A stretch of DNA of 64,000 nucleotides from JAZKBN01 sp040388605 (GTDB lineage: Bacteria > Bacteroidota > Bacteroidia > Cytophagales > Flexibacteraceae). The notes beneath the pieces were generated by a model, which worked only from the letters and a program-made list of their open reading frames with translations, was not told the DNA's origin and made no database searches. Location of the stretch: NCBI GenBank assembly GCA_040388605.1, contig JAZKBN010000005.1, positions 124,001-188,000 of the forward strand. The letters run 5' to 3'. Below are positions 50,844 through 59,684 of this stretch, one piece after another; positions within the stretch are counted from its first letter, which is position 1; every line of letters starts with the position of its first letter. Position numbers and translations under genes: made by a program.

Positions 50844-51614
50844 TCAGGCACTCAGCAAAACAAACACCGCGGGCACCTTGCTCGGTATAGCAAACCCCGA
50901 TTTCCGCCATTCCGCAATGGTTGCGGTACGTATAAAGGCATCGGGTGCGGTCAGGTCAAGGGCAATGCAGAGTTGGGTTGAAGGGTGGCATTGTTTCAGC
51001 AATTCTGCATAAAGGGGAACATTGCGGTAAGGGGTTTCCATAAAAATCTGCGTTTGGTTTTTCTCCTTAGATTCTTTTTCCATAAGCTTGATGCCTGCGC
51101 TGCGTTGTGGCTCTTTTTGCGGCAGGTAGCCCAGGAATGCAAATCTTTGTCCGCCGAGGCCGCTGCCCATAAGCGCTAAGATAAATGAGCAGGGGCCGGT
51201 TAAAGGTACCACATGAATATCGCGCTTATGTGCAAGGGCCACAAGGTTAGCGCCCGGGTCTGCTATGCCCGGACACCCGGCTTCAGATATAATACCTGCC
51301 TGCCCGAATTTTTTGGTTAAAGCAATGTAGTCGCCCAATTCTTTTGCTTCTGTACTTTTATCAAGCACATAAAAACTGAGGGTTTCAATAACTTCAGGGT
51401 GGCCTACCTTACTTACAAAGCGACGGGCGGTGCGCAGGTTTTCCACAAAAAACAGGCGTGTGCTGCGTATGGCAGCTTCAACCTGTGGCGCTAAAACCTC
51501 CTTTTCGGTACCTGCCGCCAAAACCGTAGGAATCATGTAGAGAACAGGTTTTTCTGTGGCGGCCGGCGCCTTTTTTTCATTATTCTCAGCCGATTTATTT
51601 TGGGCTTCCTGCAT
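50844..51614 (-). CDS. SAM-dependent methyltransferase, RsmI/tetrapyrrole-methylase fold
   Basis: 256 residues with the RsmI-type class III methyltransferase layout: LYMIPTVLAAGT near residue 25, VEAAIRSTRLFFVENLRTARRF, ISEAGCPGIADPGA and PLTGPCSFILALMGSGL. RsmI methylates the 2'-O of C1402 in 16S rRNA, the same base that RsmH (16633 gene) modifies on N4, so the two may act on one site. This subgroup often lies in Bacteroidota as a second, shorter copy beside the true RsmI, so the target is uncertain. The first 20 residues are Ala/Lys/Glu rich. Confidence 0.85.
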   Translation of the reverse strand: MQEAQNKSAENNEKKAPAATEKPVLYMIPTVLAAGTEKEVLAPQVEAAIRSTRLFFVENLRTARRFVSKVGHPEVIETLSFYVLDKSTEAKELGDYIALTKKFGQAGIISEAGCPGIADPGANLVALAHKRDIHVVPLTGPCSFILALMGSGLGGQRFAFLGYLPQKEPQRSAGIKLMEKESKEKNQTQIFMETPYRNVPLYAELLKQCHPSTQLCIALDLTAPDAFIRTATIAEWRKSGFAIPSKVPAVFVLLSA

Positions 51615-51743
51615 GCTTTGGGTTATGAATGTGCTTCACGGGCTTGGCCCGGAAATTGAATTAATAATTATGCCCTCAAATGCACCGGTAGATTTACCTG
51701 CATTGTCGGCGATTCAAATTTCCACATTAAATCTCATACCACT

Positions 51744-51902
51744 ATGCCACGCGGAGATAAATCGAAATATACCGAAAAGCAAAAGCGCCAGGCTGAGCAC
51801 ATAGAAGAAGGCTATAAGCACGATGGCGCATCAGACGAACGTGCCGAGCGCATTGCCTGGTCTACCGTTAATAAGCAGGACCACGGCGGTAAAAAGAAAT
51901 AG
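51744..51902 (+). CDS. Small basic conserved protein, 52 residues
   Basis: Short gene read directly from the sequence. It starts MPRGDKSKYTEKQKRQAEHI and ends VNKQDHGGKKK. The pattern of a G-D-K-S start, a K-Q-K-R-Q-A-E-H-I-E-E-G helix, an E-R-A-E-R-I-A-W-S-T-V-N-K segment and a GGKKK tail matches a widespread small family often named plasmid stabilisation protein, whose true function is not known. Compact, highly charged and probably helical. Divergent from the rsmI-like gene with its own leader. Confidence 0.78.
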   Translation: MPRGDKSKYTEKQKRQAEHIEEGYKHDGASDERAERIAWSTVNKQDHGGKKK

Positions 51903-51986
51903 CAGATGCTGCTTGCAGGCCTTACGTCAATGCCAGCCTTTGCGGAATTCTATTGTATAAGCTGCTGGTTATAAACCAATATAAAA

Positions 51987-52017
51987 CACAAATGCCGGCT
52001 ATTGGCCGGCATTTGTG
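51987..52017 (+). terminator. Terminator after the small basic gene
   Basis: A 13-bp perfect stem (51987-51999 with 52005-52017, CACAAATGCCGGC/GCCGGCATTTGTG) with a 5-nt loop; no long T tract follows. Confidence 0.7.
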
Positions 52018-52029
52018 CATGAATAAACC

Positions 52030-52110
52030 TTAGCTTTTAATCTTCATTACCATAGCTGTTATGGTATCGGTTGCACCTTTGCGGTTCTTGTCTCCGATAA
52101 GAGCATGAAC
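52030..52110 (-). pseudogene. Possible remnant of a PP2C-type phosphatase C-terminus
   Basis: A short minus-strand frame, about 26 codons, ends GATDTITAMVMKIKS then stop. PP2C serine/threonine phosphatases end with a similar R-G-x-x-D-N-I-T-x-x-V-V segment. A TAG three codons upstream of the match and the absence of any further domain suggest a decayed end only, or chance. Weak call. Confidence 0.22.
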
Positions 52111-52148
52111 CTAAAGCTCCCCGATGTCTTTCTAACGATTAACGTTAA

Positions 52149-55100
52149 TTATTGTTTTACTGCTTTCAATACTTTTATGCCCGTTTGAGATTCGATGCGT
52201 ATGGTATAAATGCCTGCAGGCAGGCCTGAGCAGTCTATTTTGGCGAAATTAAGACCGGGTTCAAGGCTCATTGTATTTTCATGTACCAATTCGCCGTTCA
52301 AGTTTACAACATTTACCGTAATAATTTCACTTTCAGTGCTCTGAATATTTAATCCGGCTACATCCTGAACCGGGTTAGGGTACACCATTGCCTCAAAAGC
52401 TGCCCGCGTTTTTGTTGCCGATCGGATATAAATAGTAGGGAAGACTTCTTCTTTACCATCGAAATCGGTTTGGCGCAGGCGGTAATAAGCATCGTGGTAA
52501 TTCAGGCTGTCAATGAATGAATAGTTTTTAATATTGCTGCTGTTCCCGGCTCCGGCAACAAAACCTGCCCTTGCAAATTCTTTACCTGAGCCGCTGCGTT
52601 CAACAGTAAAGCCTTGGTTATCATGCTCCGAAGCTGTGCTCCAGTTCAGGTGTGTATGTTTGCCAATTACTTCGCCGCTGAAATTAAGCAGTGTTACCGG
52701 CAGGGGAGCGTCTTTAGAAGCAGCAGCCCAATCAGAGAAGCTGTTAATGCCCGTTGCGGTAAGTGTTTTAGAAGCCTGGTTTAGCGTGCAATTGCTTACT
52801 TTAAGCCATGTAGCGCCGCTGTTCGTGCTTTTGTATAAAGTTAATCGGCTGCCGTCAACATTATTAAGTTCATCGCTGTTTGCAAGGTATTTGAAAGTGA
52901 GGGTTGCATTCAGGTTGGCGTCTACAGTTGGGGTAATGGTGTATTTACGTTTAAGGCCGGGGTTAGAGTTATAGCCTGTAATAGTTGCCCCTATTTCCCT
53001 GAGTACATAAGTGCTGCCGGGGTTAGCGCCGACGGCATTAATTTCAACACCAATGTTGCCGAAAGTATTCAGGCTGTTTTGGGTCATGGTACGCGTAAGC
53101 TCAGACTTACCGTACACATAAGAGTTATCTGTTTCTGATGCGAAAGAAGCAGAGCTGCCCAGCGTGATTTTATATGTGCCTGTACTGAAAATACCGTTAG
53201 TCATTGTAATTGTTCCTGCAACGCCCAGGTTGCTGCCTAATGTGGCTGTGCCTGATGTGCTGCGGTTCATAGCAAGGTTGTTGATATTAGAGTTAGACGC
53301 GAAGCTTAGGGTACCCAGTGCGCCGCTTCCCCCAATGGTCAGGTTGCTTGCCGATGTTGATGAAAGCAGGCCGCTGCCGCTAACAGTGCCGTTTAGGGTA
53401 AGGCTGTTGCTGTTCAGGTTAAAGGTGCCGGCAGTAAGGGTAAGCGCACCGCTAATGGTTAGGCTTTGGTTACCAAGGCTGAGCCCATTGGTTCTGTTAA
53501 CCGTTAAGTTGGCAACAGTAGTGCTGCCGAAAACGCTGTTCGGTAAAGTAAATGCTGCGCCGCCTGTATTGCCTGCGCTGCCGAAGGCAATTATTGAGCC
53601 GCTTGCAGATGCGTCAATTGTTCCGCTTGTTCTTGTTATCGGGGCATCTGCTGTCTGAACGGTCAGCTTGCGCCCGTTCAATGCCAAAGTTCCGGCCGAA
53701 AGATTCAGGGTATTTGTAACGGTTACGTCGCCGGCCAAAGACTTGGTACCGCTGCCTGCTATACCTAAATTATTGTAAGTAAAGGAAGGAATACTTTGTG
53801 CGCCGTTGCCGTTGAATTCAATGCTGCTGCCTGTAGTGGTATAGGTATTGCCTGTTCCGGGGTCGAATGTTCCGGCAACCTGTATGGTGCCGGATGAAGC
53901 CAATACCCTTGCGCCGGAGCCTGAGAAGCTAAGGTTATTGTAGGCCAGTGCAGGAATTGTTTGCGAGCTGTTGCCTGCGAATGTTACCGAGCTGTTTGTT
54001 GCAGATGTAAATGTGCCGCTTACGCTGGTCATGCCTGCAATTGTAAGCGCTGAGTTGGCAGATAAAGTTAAAGAAGCAGATGAACCAACTGTTAGAGCCT
54101 TGCAGCTTGCGCTGCCCGATGCAGCTACGCTTGGCTGGTTAGCACCGAATGAGTTGGTAATATTTACGTCAATTGAGGTTGAAGGCACACCCCCGGCCCA
54201 GTTATCTGCCGTGGCCCATGCGCTGCTGGTATAGCCCCACCAGGTACCTGCCGGCTGCACGTTAACGCTTATTGTACCTGTAGTGCTTGTGCTGCCGCAT
54301 CCGTAAACGGTTACTGTTACAGTGGCATTGCCCGTGAATGAGCTGCCCCATGTGGCTACTCCTGCGTTTGTAATGCTGTTGCCGCTGCCGTTTACTGAGT
54401 AAGTATAGCTTACCGCATCGCTTGCCGTAGTTGCAAAAGTTGTGGTGGTTCCTGAAGCAGCGCGTGCAGGCGTTGCCGGGTTTAATGCCGGGCTTATTGC
54501 AGGGCCTGTTGTTATTACCGGTGCAGGTACAACGGTTGCATTATAAGTTGCAGGTAAAGAAGTTACACCCTTACAATCTGTGCCTGTTACACTTATTGAA
54601 CGGGTGCCCGATGTTCCGTTCCAGTTTACAGTAATGGTATTGGTACCGTTTCCTGATGCAATTGTTCCGCCTGTACCTACTGTCCAGGCATAGCTGATTG
54701 CGTTTGCAGCCGTTGTGGTATATGTAGCGGTGCTGTTTATGCATTCAGTACCTGAGAATTTTGTGGGGGTTGATGGTGTGCCAATTACACCGCCAACAAC
54801 TGCAGAAAATACTTTAGAGCCCGAGCAACCGTTGCCGCCGTTGTAATTTAAGGTAAGGTTATATGTTCCGCCTGTGGCGCCCCACAGAACTGTAACGCTG
54901 CTTTGGTTGTTAAGGCTTGTAATGGTGCCGCCGCCTGAAAGGCTCCAGGAATATGAGCTAATATTATTTCCGTTTGCGGCGTAAGTGGCAGACGTTAGGT
55001 AGCATTGTGAACCTGAAGACAAGGCAGGGGCAACATTAGACACATTTACCGAGCTGCTTGTAAGCGTGGAAGTATTGCCCGCACAATTGCTTGCATATAC

Positions 55101-58100
55101 CGATACAGATGCGCTTCCGCTGAAACCGGTTGCCCAATTAACGGTAACGCTGTTGCTTGAACCTGTATAAGTATTGGTGCCGGTTGAGGCAAAGGTGTTG
55201 CCTGTGCCTGAAACGGTCCATGTATAAGAAACGGTTCCGCCCGATGCTGAGTTACAGGAATAAGAAGTTGAGTTACCGCCGCAGCCCTGACCATTAGAAG
55301 ACGGGGTGCCAAGGCCGGTAGGTAAGCCGGTAACAGTACGGTTAGAGCTGTTTTGGCTGCTGGTACCGCTGCAACCGGTTGCCGAAACATTCATGCTCTT
55401 ACTGCCGGTGCTCGCATTGCTGTTCCAAAGTACGGTTATAGTACCGGTGGTTGAGCCCGCTGTTATTGAACCATCTGTTACCGACCAGGAATAAGAGGTT
55501 GCGTTAGAGGCTGTAGTGCTGTAAACACAGCTTTGGCCCGCGCATTCAGTGCCCGATACAAGTGTGGGAGTGCTTGGTGTGGTAACCTGCCCGGTAACGA
55601 TTGCCGAATAGGTAGCCACAGTGCTTGTAGAGTTATTACAGCCCCTGGCTGTGCAGGTAAGGGTATAGGTACCGCCGCCTGTTGTATTCCACTGCACAGA
55701 TGCTGTGTTGTTGTTTTGGTTCAGGCTTCCGCCGCCACTTAGGGTCCAAACGTAGTTGTTTATGTTGGCGGGGGCAGTTACGCTGTAGTTAGATGTTTGC
55801 CCATGGCATTCTGTGCCCGAAGTTTTAACCGGTGTGCTTACTGCGCCTACCGGGCCTGTTACATTAGCGGTATAGGTGGTGCTTGTGCTGCCGCCGCAGT
55901 TGGTGGCTGTAAAGGTTATTGTAGCGCTGCCGCTGAATGTGCTGCCCCATGTAATGGTTGGGCTGGTCCCGGTTGAGCCGGAAATGGTGTTGCCTGATGC
56001 CGCGCCCGGGCTAACCGTCCACAGGTAGCTCGTTGCCCCGTTGCCTGCCGATACGCTGTAGTTAGATGTGGTGTTGGCGCATTCGTTTCCGCCTGATTTG
56101 CTTGGGTTACCCAGGCCTGTAGGCGCGCCTGTAACTATTGCCTGTGTTTGTGCCTGCTGGGTGTTGTTATTACAGCTTACAGCCTGCACGCGCACGTTGT
56201 AATAATTTTGATAATTGCCCATGCTGCTGTTCCATACAACAGTGGCTGAAAGGCCGTTGCCGGTTATTGAGCCGCCGCCGTCGGGTAAAGACCAAACGTA
56301 GCTGACCGCGCCCGGCACCGAGCTGATGCTGTACACGCAGGTTTGGCCCGCACATTCATTACCCGAAGTTTTTGAAGGGTTGCCCGGTGTGTTAGGCGTA
56401 TTATATACAGTTGTGTTGCGCGATGCCGACGATGTGGTGTTACATCCGTTGGCTGTAACTGTAATGGTGCGGCCGCCGTTATTGCCGTCCCAGGCCACAT
56501 TAGCGGTAAGGCCGCTGTAAGAAAGCGTTCCGTTGCCGGATATAGACCATGTGTAGGAAGTTGCGCCTGATACTGCCGTTGCGGTGTAATAGGCCGTTGT
56601 GTTTACACATTCAGAACCCGATGATAATGTTGGTGCCGTTGCTGTGCCTAATGCCGCAATGGCCACCACCACTGAGTTGGTGTTGGTGCTGCCGTTGCAG
56701 CCCGTGGCGGTTACGGTAAGCGTTGCGTTTCCTGTGAATCCAGCGCCCCAGCTTACTGTAGGGGTGCTTGTTGTGCCCCCGCTGCTGATGCTGTTCCCGC
56801 TGCCGTTTACAGACCAGCTGTAAGAGCTGGCATTAGTTGCGGTGCTGCTGTACACGGCTGTGGTATTAGGGCAAACGTTTCCGCTTGATTTTACAGGTAC
56901 CGATGGTGTTCCCACATTGCCGGCCACTGTAACGTTTACAGAATTAACAGCCCATCCGCTGCCGCCGCAAACCTGGGTGCTGCATTTTACAGTAGCGCTG
57001 CCGCTGAAACCTGAGTGCCAGCTGATGGTTGCCACACCGTTTGTAAAGCTCGATACTGTGTTGTTGGTTCCGGTTACGCTCCAGGCCCAGGTAGGGCTGC
57101 CGCTAGCTGTTGCTGTATAGGTAGCCGAGCTGCCGGCGCATTCGGTGCCTGATGTTTTAGCAGGGGCCGAAGGGATATTGCCGGCAGGCGTAACAGAAAT
57201 AAGGTAAGATGCCGTATTAACCGAGGTGCATGAGGTGCCGCCGGTAATAACAGCGCGGTAATAAATGCTTGCCGTTAAAGTTGCTGTTGTTATGCTTGCC
57301 AGGTCCTGGTTGCCTATTGATGTCCAGTTGCTGTTATCGTAGCTTGTTTCCCAACGGCTTACCTTACCTGCATAGCCCGCTACTGTTAATGTTGTTGTGC
57401 CGCTGCCGCATATTGAATTATTGCCGCTTAAGCTGCCCGCAGTAGGGGTAAAGCTTACAGATAAATTGCTTGTGGCTGCATTTGAGTACACGCTGTAGCT
57501 CATGCAGGTGCCTTGGGTGCTGGTTGTAACTACTGCGTAGTAAACGGTGCCGCAACCGGGGTAAGAATCAGAGAAAGTGGTATTGGTGCGCCCGTTTGAA
57601 TAGCCTGCTACCGTTGTTGTGCCGTAAGTGCTGCCTGCAGGTATGTTTGCGCCTGCATTGGGGTAATCAACAACAGCAGCACCCACACGACGAAGAATCA
57701 TATAGCCGTCGCCTGAAGATGCCGCTGTCCAGCTTGCGGATACAATGCCGGCTGATACTGAGAGATTTAATGCTGAGGGTGAAAACCCCGGTGTGCTCGG
57801 GGCCAGGGTGGCTCCGCCTGAGCTGCCTGTTGTGGGTGCCTTACAAAGGGTAAGACCTGAGTTTATGGTACCTTGGTTGGTAATGTTTCCGCCGGAGCAA
57901 AGGCTGCTGCATGAGCCCCCGCCGCCCCCGCCGCCGTTTACAACGCCGCCGTTAATAAAAAAAGTCCCGTTTACATACAAGCTGCCGTTCAGGTTAAGCG
58001 TGCCGGCTCCAAGAACGGTATAGTCTCCGCTTATATAAACCGCGCCTGCTATTGTAAGCGCATCGGCACCGGTAACGTTGCCCGTAATGGTTGCATTGCC

Positions 58101-58784
58101 TCCTAAGTTAACAGAGCCCCCTCCGTTCATGGTTAAGCCGTTTCCAATGGTAACCGGGCCAGAAACAGAAATTGCCTGGTTGGCTGTTACGCTGCCGCCT
58201 ATTGATACTGAGCTGCCGGAGCCTGAACTTGTTAAAGAGCCTGAGCCGTTAATTGTTGCGTTACCTGATACAGTAAGCGGACCTGTAAGGCTCATTGCCG
58301 CATTAGCAGTCAGCGAACCGCCTATTATTACCGAGCCTGTGCTTGTAAACGCCATATCGAAGATAGCGCTGCCTGTAACGTTAAGCGTACCGTAGTTGTA
58401 CAGGGGCCTTCCTGCCGAAAGGCTGTTCAGGTTCATAACCCCGTAGTTGTAAACAGCAACGGTATTAGAAGTTATGGTGTAATCGCCGGTCATGGTGCCC
58501 CGGTTAATAATTACCTGGCCGGAGTTTCCGTTAACGGTAATCCTGCTTTTATCTATGGTAACACCGGGTCCTATGCAAAGGGTGGTATTGTCTGAGTTAA
58601 GGGTAATGTTATTGTTCCAGGTTCCGCCGGTGAGGCAAATGGTTTGGTTACCGGAACTTACAGTAATATCTGAACCGGGACTATAAGTTGCGTTACATCC
58701 TGTGCATTGCGCCCAGGTGAAGCCGGGCATTGCCAACAGGATGGCAAAAATTAAGGTCAGTGATTTGATATAGCGTATGTTCAT
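52149..58784 (-). CDS. Giant secreted PKD-like repeat protein with T9SS sorting domain
   Basis: 2211 residues, the largest gene here. Signal peptide ends near residue 26 (FTWAQ). Residues about 35-290 are Gly/Asn/Ser/Thr rich beta-helix-like repeats, followed by a short Fn3-like part. Residues about 538-1510 hold about 11 PKD-like units of about 90 residues, most starting x-S-G-x-E-C (KTSGTECAG, KSSGNVCPN, LSSGSECVN, KTSGNECAG) with a second Cys later in each. Then a WWGYTSSAWATADNWAGGVP motif (near 1514) and another beta-helix run to about 1890. The end has VYPNPVQDVAGLNIQ, a type A T9SS sorting domain. Likely an adhesin or matrix protein; no catalytic site seen. Confidence 0.9.
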   Translation of the reverse strand: MNIRYIKSLTLIFAILLAMPGFTWAQCTGCNATYSPGSDITVSSGNQTICLTGGTWNNNITLNSDNTTLCIGPGVTIDKSRITVNGNSGQVIINRGTMTGDYTITSNTVAVYNYGVMNLNSLSAGRPLYNYGTLNVTGSAIFDMAFTSTGSVIIGGSLTANAAMSLTGPLTVSGNATINGSGSLTSSGSGSSVSIGGSVTANQAISVSGPVTIGNGLTMNGGGSVNLGGNATITGNVTGADALTIAGAVYISGDYTVLGAGTLNLNGSLYVNGTFFINGGVVNGGGGGGGSCSSLCSGGNITNQGTINSGLTLCKAPTTGSSGGATLAPSTPGFSPSALNLSVSAGIVSASWTAASSGDGYMILRRVGAAVVDYPNAGANIPAGSTYGTTTVAGYSNGRTNTTFSDSYPGCGTVYYAVVTTSTQGTCMSYSVYSNAATSNLSVSFTPTAGSLSGNNSICGSGTTTLTVAGYAGKVSRWETSYDNSNWTSIGNQDLASITTATLTASIYYRAVITGGTSCTSVNTASYLISVTPAGNIPSAPAKTSGTECAGSSATYTATASGSPTWAWSVTGTNNTVSSFTNGVATISWHSGFSGSATVKCSTQVCGGSGWAVNSVNVTVAGNVGTPSVPVKSSGNVCPNTTAVYSSTATNASSYSWSVNGSGNSISSGGTTSTPTVSWGAGFTGNATLTVTATGCNGSTNTNSVVVAIAALGTATAPTLSSGSECVNTTAYYTATAVSGATSYTWSISGNGTLSYSGLTANVAWDGNNGGRTITVTANGCNTTSSASRNTTVYNTPNTPGNPSKTSGNECAGQTCVYSISSVPGAVSYVWSLPDGGGSITGNGLSATVVWNSSMGNYQNYYNVRVQAVSCNNNTQQAQTQAIVTGAPTGLGNPSKSGGNECANTTSNYSVSAGNGATSYLWTVSPGAASGNTISGSTGTSPTITWGSTFSGSATITFTATNCGGSTSTTYTANVTGPVGAVSTPVKTSGTECHGQTSNYSVTAPANINNYVWTLSGGGSLNQNNNTASVQWNTTGGGTYTLTCTARGCNNSTSTVATYSAIVTGQVTTPSTPTLVSGTECAGQSCVYSTTASNATSYSWSVTDGSITAGSTTGTITVLWNSNASTGSKSMNVSATGCSGTSSQNSSNRTVTGLPTGLGTPSSNGQGCGGNSTSYSCNSASGGTVSYTWTVSGTGNTFASTGTNTYTGSSNSVTVNWATGFSGSASVSVYASNCAGNTSTLTSSSVNVSNVAPALSSGSQCYLTSATYAANGNNISSYSWSLSGGGTITSLNNQSSVTVLWGATGGTYNLTLNYNGGNGCSGSKVFSAVVGGVIGTPSTPTKFSGTECINSTATYTTTAANAISYAWTVGTGGTIASGNGTNTITVNWNGTSGTRSISVTGTDCKGVTSLPATYNATVVPAPVITTGPAISPALNPATPARAASGTTTTFATTASDAVSYTYSVNGSGNSITNAGVATWGSSFTGNATVTVTVYGCGSTSTTGTISVNVQPAGTWWGYTSSAWATADNWAGGVPSTSIDVNITNSFGANQPSVAASGSASCKALTVGSSASLTLSANSALTIAGMTSVSGTFTSATNSSVTFAGNSSQTIPALAYNNLSFSGSGARVLASSGTIQVAGTFDPGTGNTYTTTGSSIEFNGNGAQSIPSFTYNNLGIAGSGTKSLAGDVTVTNTLNLSAGTLALNGRKLTVQTADAPITRTSGTIDASASGSIIAFGSAGNTGGAAFTLPNSVFGSTTVANLTVNRTNGLSLGNQSLTISGALTLTAGTFNLNSNSLTLNGTVSGSGLLSSTSASNLTIGGSGALGTLSFASNSNINNLAMNRSTSGTATLGSNLGVAGTITMTNGIFSTGTYKITLGSSASFASETDNSYVYGKSELTRTMTQNSLNTFGNIGVEINAVGANPGSTYVLREIGATITGYNSNPGLKRKYTITPTVDANLNATLTFKYLANSDELNNVDGSRLTLYKSTNSGATWLKVSNCTLNQASKTLTATGINSFSDWAAASKDAPLPVTLLNFSGEVIGKHTHLNWSTASEHDNQGFTVERSGSGKEFARAGFVAGAGNSSNIKNYSFIDSLNYHDAYYRLRQTDFDGKEEVFPTIYIRSATKTRAAFEAMVYPNPVQDVAGLNIQSTESEIITVNVVNLNGELVHENTMSLEPGLNFAKIDCSGLPAGIYTIRIESQTGIKVLKAVKQ
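54255..57173 (-). repeat. About eleven PKD-like coding repeats (SGxEC units)
   Basis: Tandem units of about 90 codons in the giant gene. Each begins with a Ser-Gly-x-Glu-Cys type motif and includes a second Cys in a CNG, CGG or CSG context, so one disulfide per domain is likely. The units differ enough that the repeats are old. Confidence 0.75.
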
Positions 58785-59020
58785 TGAGTGAACGGGTTAA
58801 CAGAAGTAGCTGCAGCGATATTTGGAAGGTGTACTTATTGTAAGCTGTTTCGTATTTTAAGAATGCAACACTGTAAGCATTTGCACAAAAAGTGTGTTTT
58901 TTTAGCCGTAAAAAGCAAGGTTGAACAAATTGTTCTAATTGAATAAGTGCAAATACCTCCGAAACGACTGTAAATATTAGCGTTTTATAAATAATATATT
59001 AAAAACAGCATAGTTAAATA

Positions 59021-59056
59021 ATATTAATAAAATATCGAGTAGTGTTTTATTAATAT
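59021..59056. repeat. 12-bp AT-rich inverted repeat
   Basis: ATATTAATAAAA (59021-59032) is mirrored as TTTTATTAATAT (59045-59056) with a 12-nt spacer. It is 240 bp upstream of the giant gene and could be an operator or a structural element. Confidence 0.45.
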
Positions 59057-59601
59057 ATGACTTAGTTATGTGTCAGTTTGCGCCAATTATTTCAAATGTA
59101 ATATTTACACCATAGTACCACAAAATTAGCCCTATTATTTTTTTTAATCATGTTTTATATGCTTCAAAAGCAATAAAATTTCTCCCGGAATGGGAAACGC
59201 GGAGAATAGATGCCTTTTATCTTCTAAAATGGGACGTTCAACGAAGCATAGTGAAATACACCGGGCTTTTGCAGCCGGCATCTTAATTTACCTTTTTAAG
59301 AATGTTTGGCTATACCTGTTATTTATATAATTTTTAGCTGAAACGTAGTGCTTTTGCCATGTTTTCTCGGTTCTAAAGCTAAGCGCTGCTCCCTGTTCAG
59401 TTAATTTATAATTTCCCTGATGCCTATACTTAAATTCTCGATTTTGGATTGTGCACTGTTTATGCCGGTTTTAAGTGCATTTTCATTACTTTCAGCATAC
59501 TCTTATTAAGTGGTTCCCGCAGTAAATTTTGCTCCTTACTATTCCAATACTTCAAAGGCTGCTTAATTCAGTTCATGCATCAGCAATATTATAGGCATAA
59601 A

Positions 59602-59631
59602 AAAACACGAACCATTACGAGTTCGTGTTTT
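59602..59631 (-). terminator. Terminator after pyk
   Basis: AAAACACGAAC (59602-59612) pairs with GTTCGTGTTTT (59621-59631), 8-nt loop. Read on the minus strand the stem is followed by a run of T, ending the pyk transcript. Confidence 0.85.
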
Positions 59632-59684
59632 AAAAATTATCCTCCCGGTTGTTTAGGAGCCGGTCGATGGGGTTTTATTGGGAA

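Larger units (their letters stand above)
58785..59684. other. 900-bp AT-rich non-coding region upstream of the giant gene
   Basis: Very AT-rich leader upstream of the giant minus-strand gene. It has a 12-bp inverted repeat at 59021-59056 and the pyk terminator at 59601-59631. No gene was accepted; a plus-strand frame at 59449-59799 overlaps pyk, is Cys/Phe rich and lacks family features. Confidence 0.6.
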
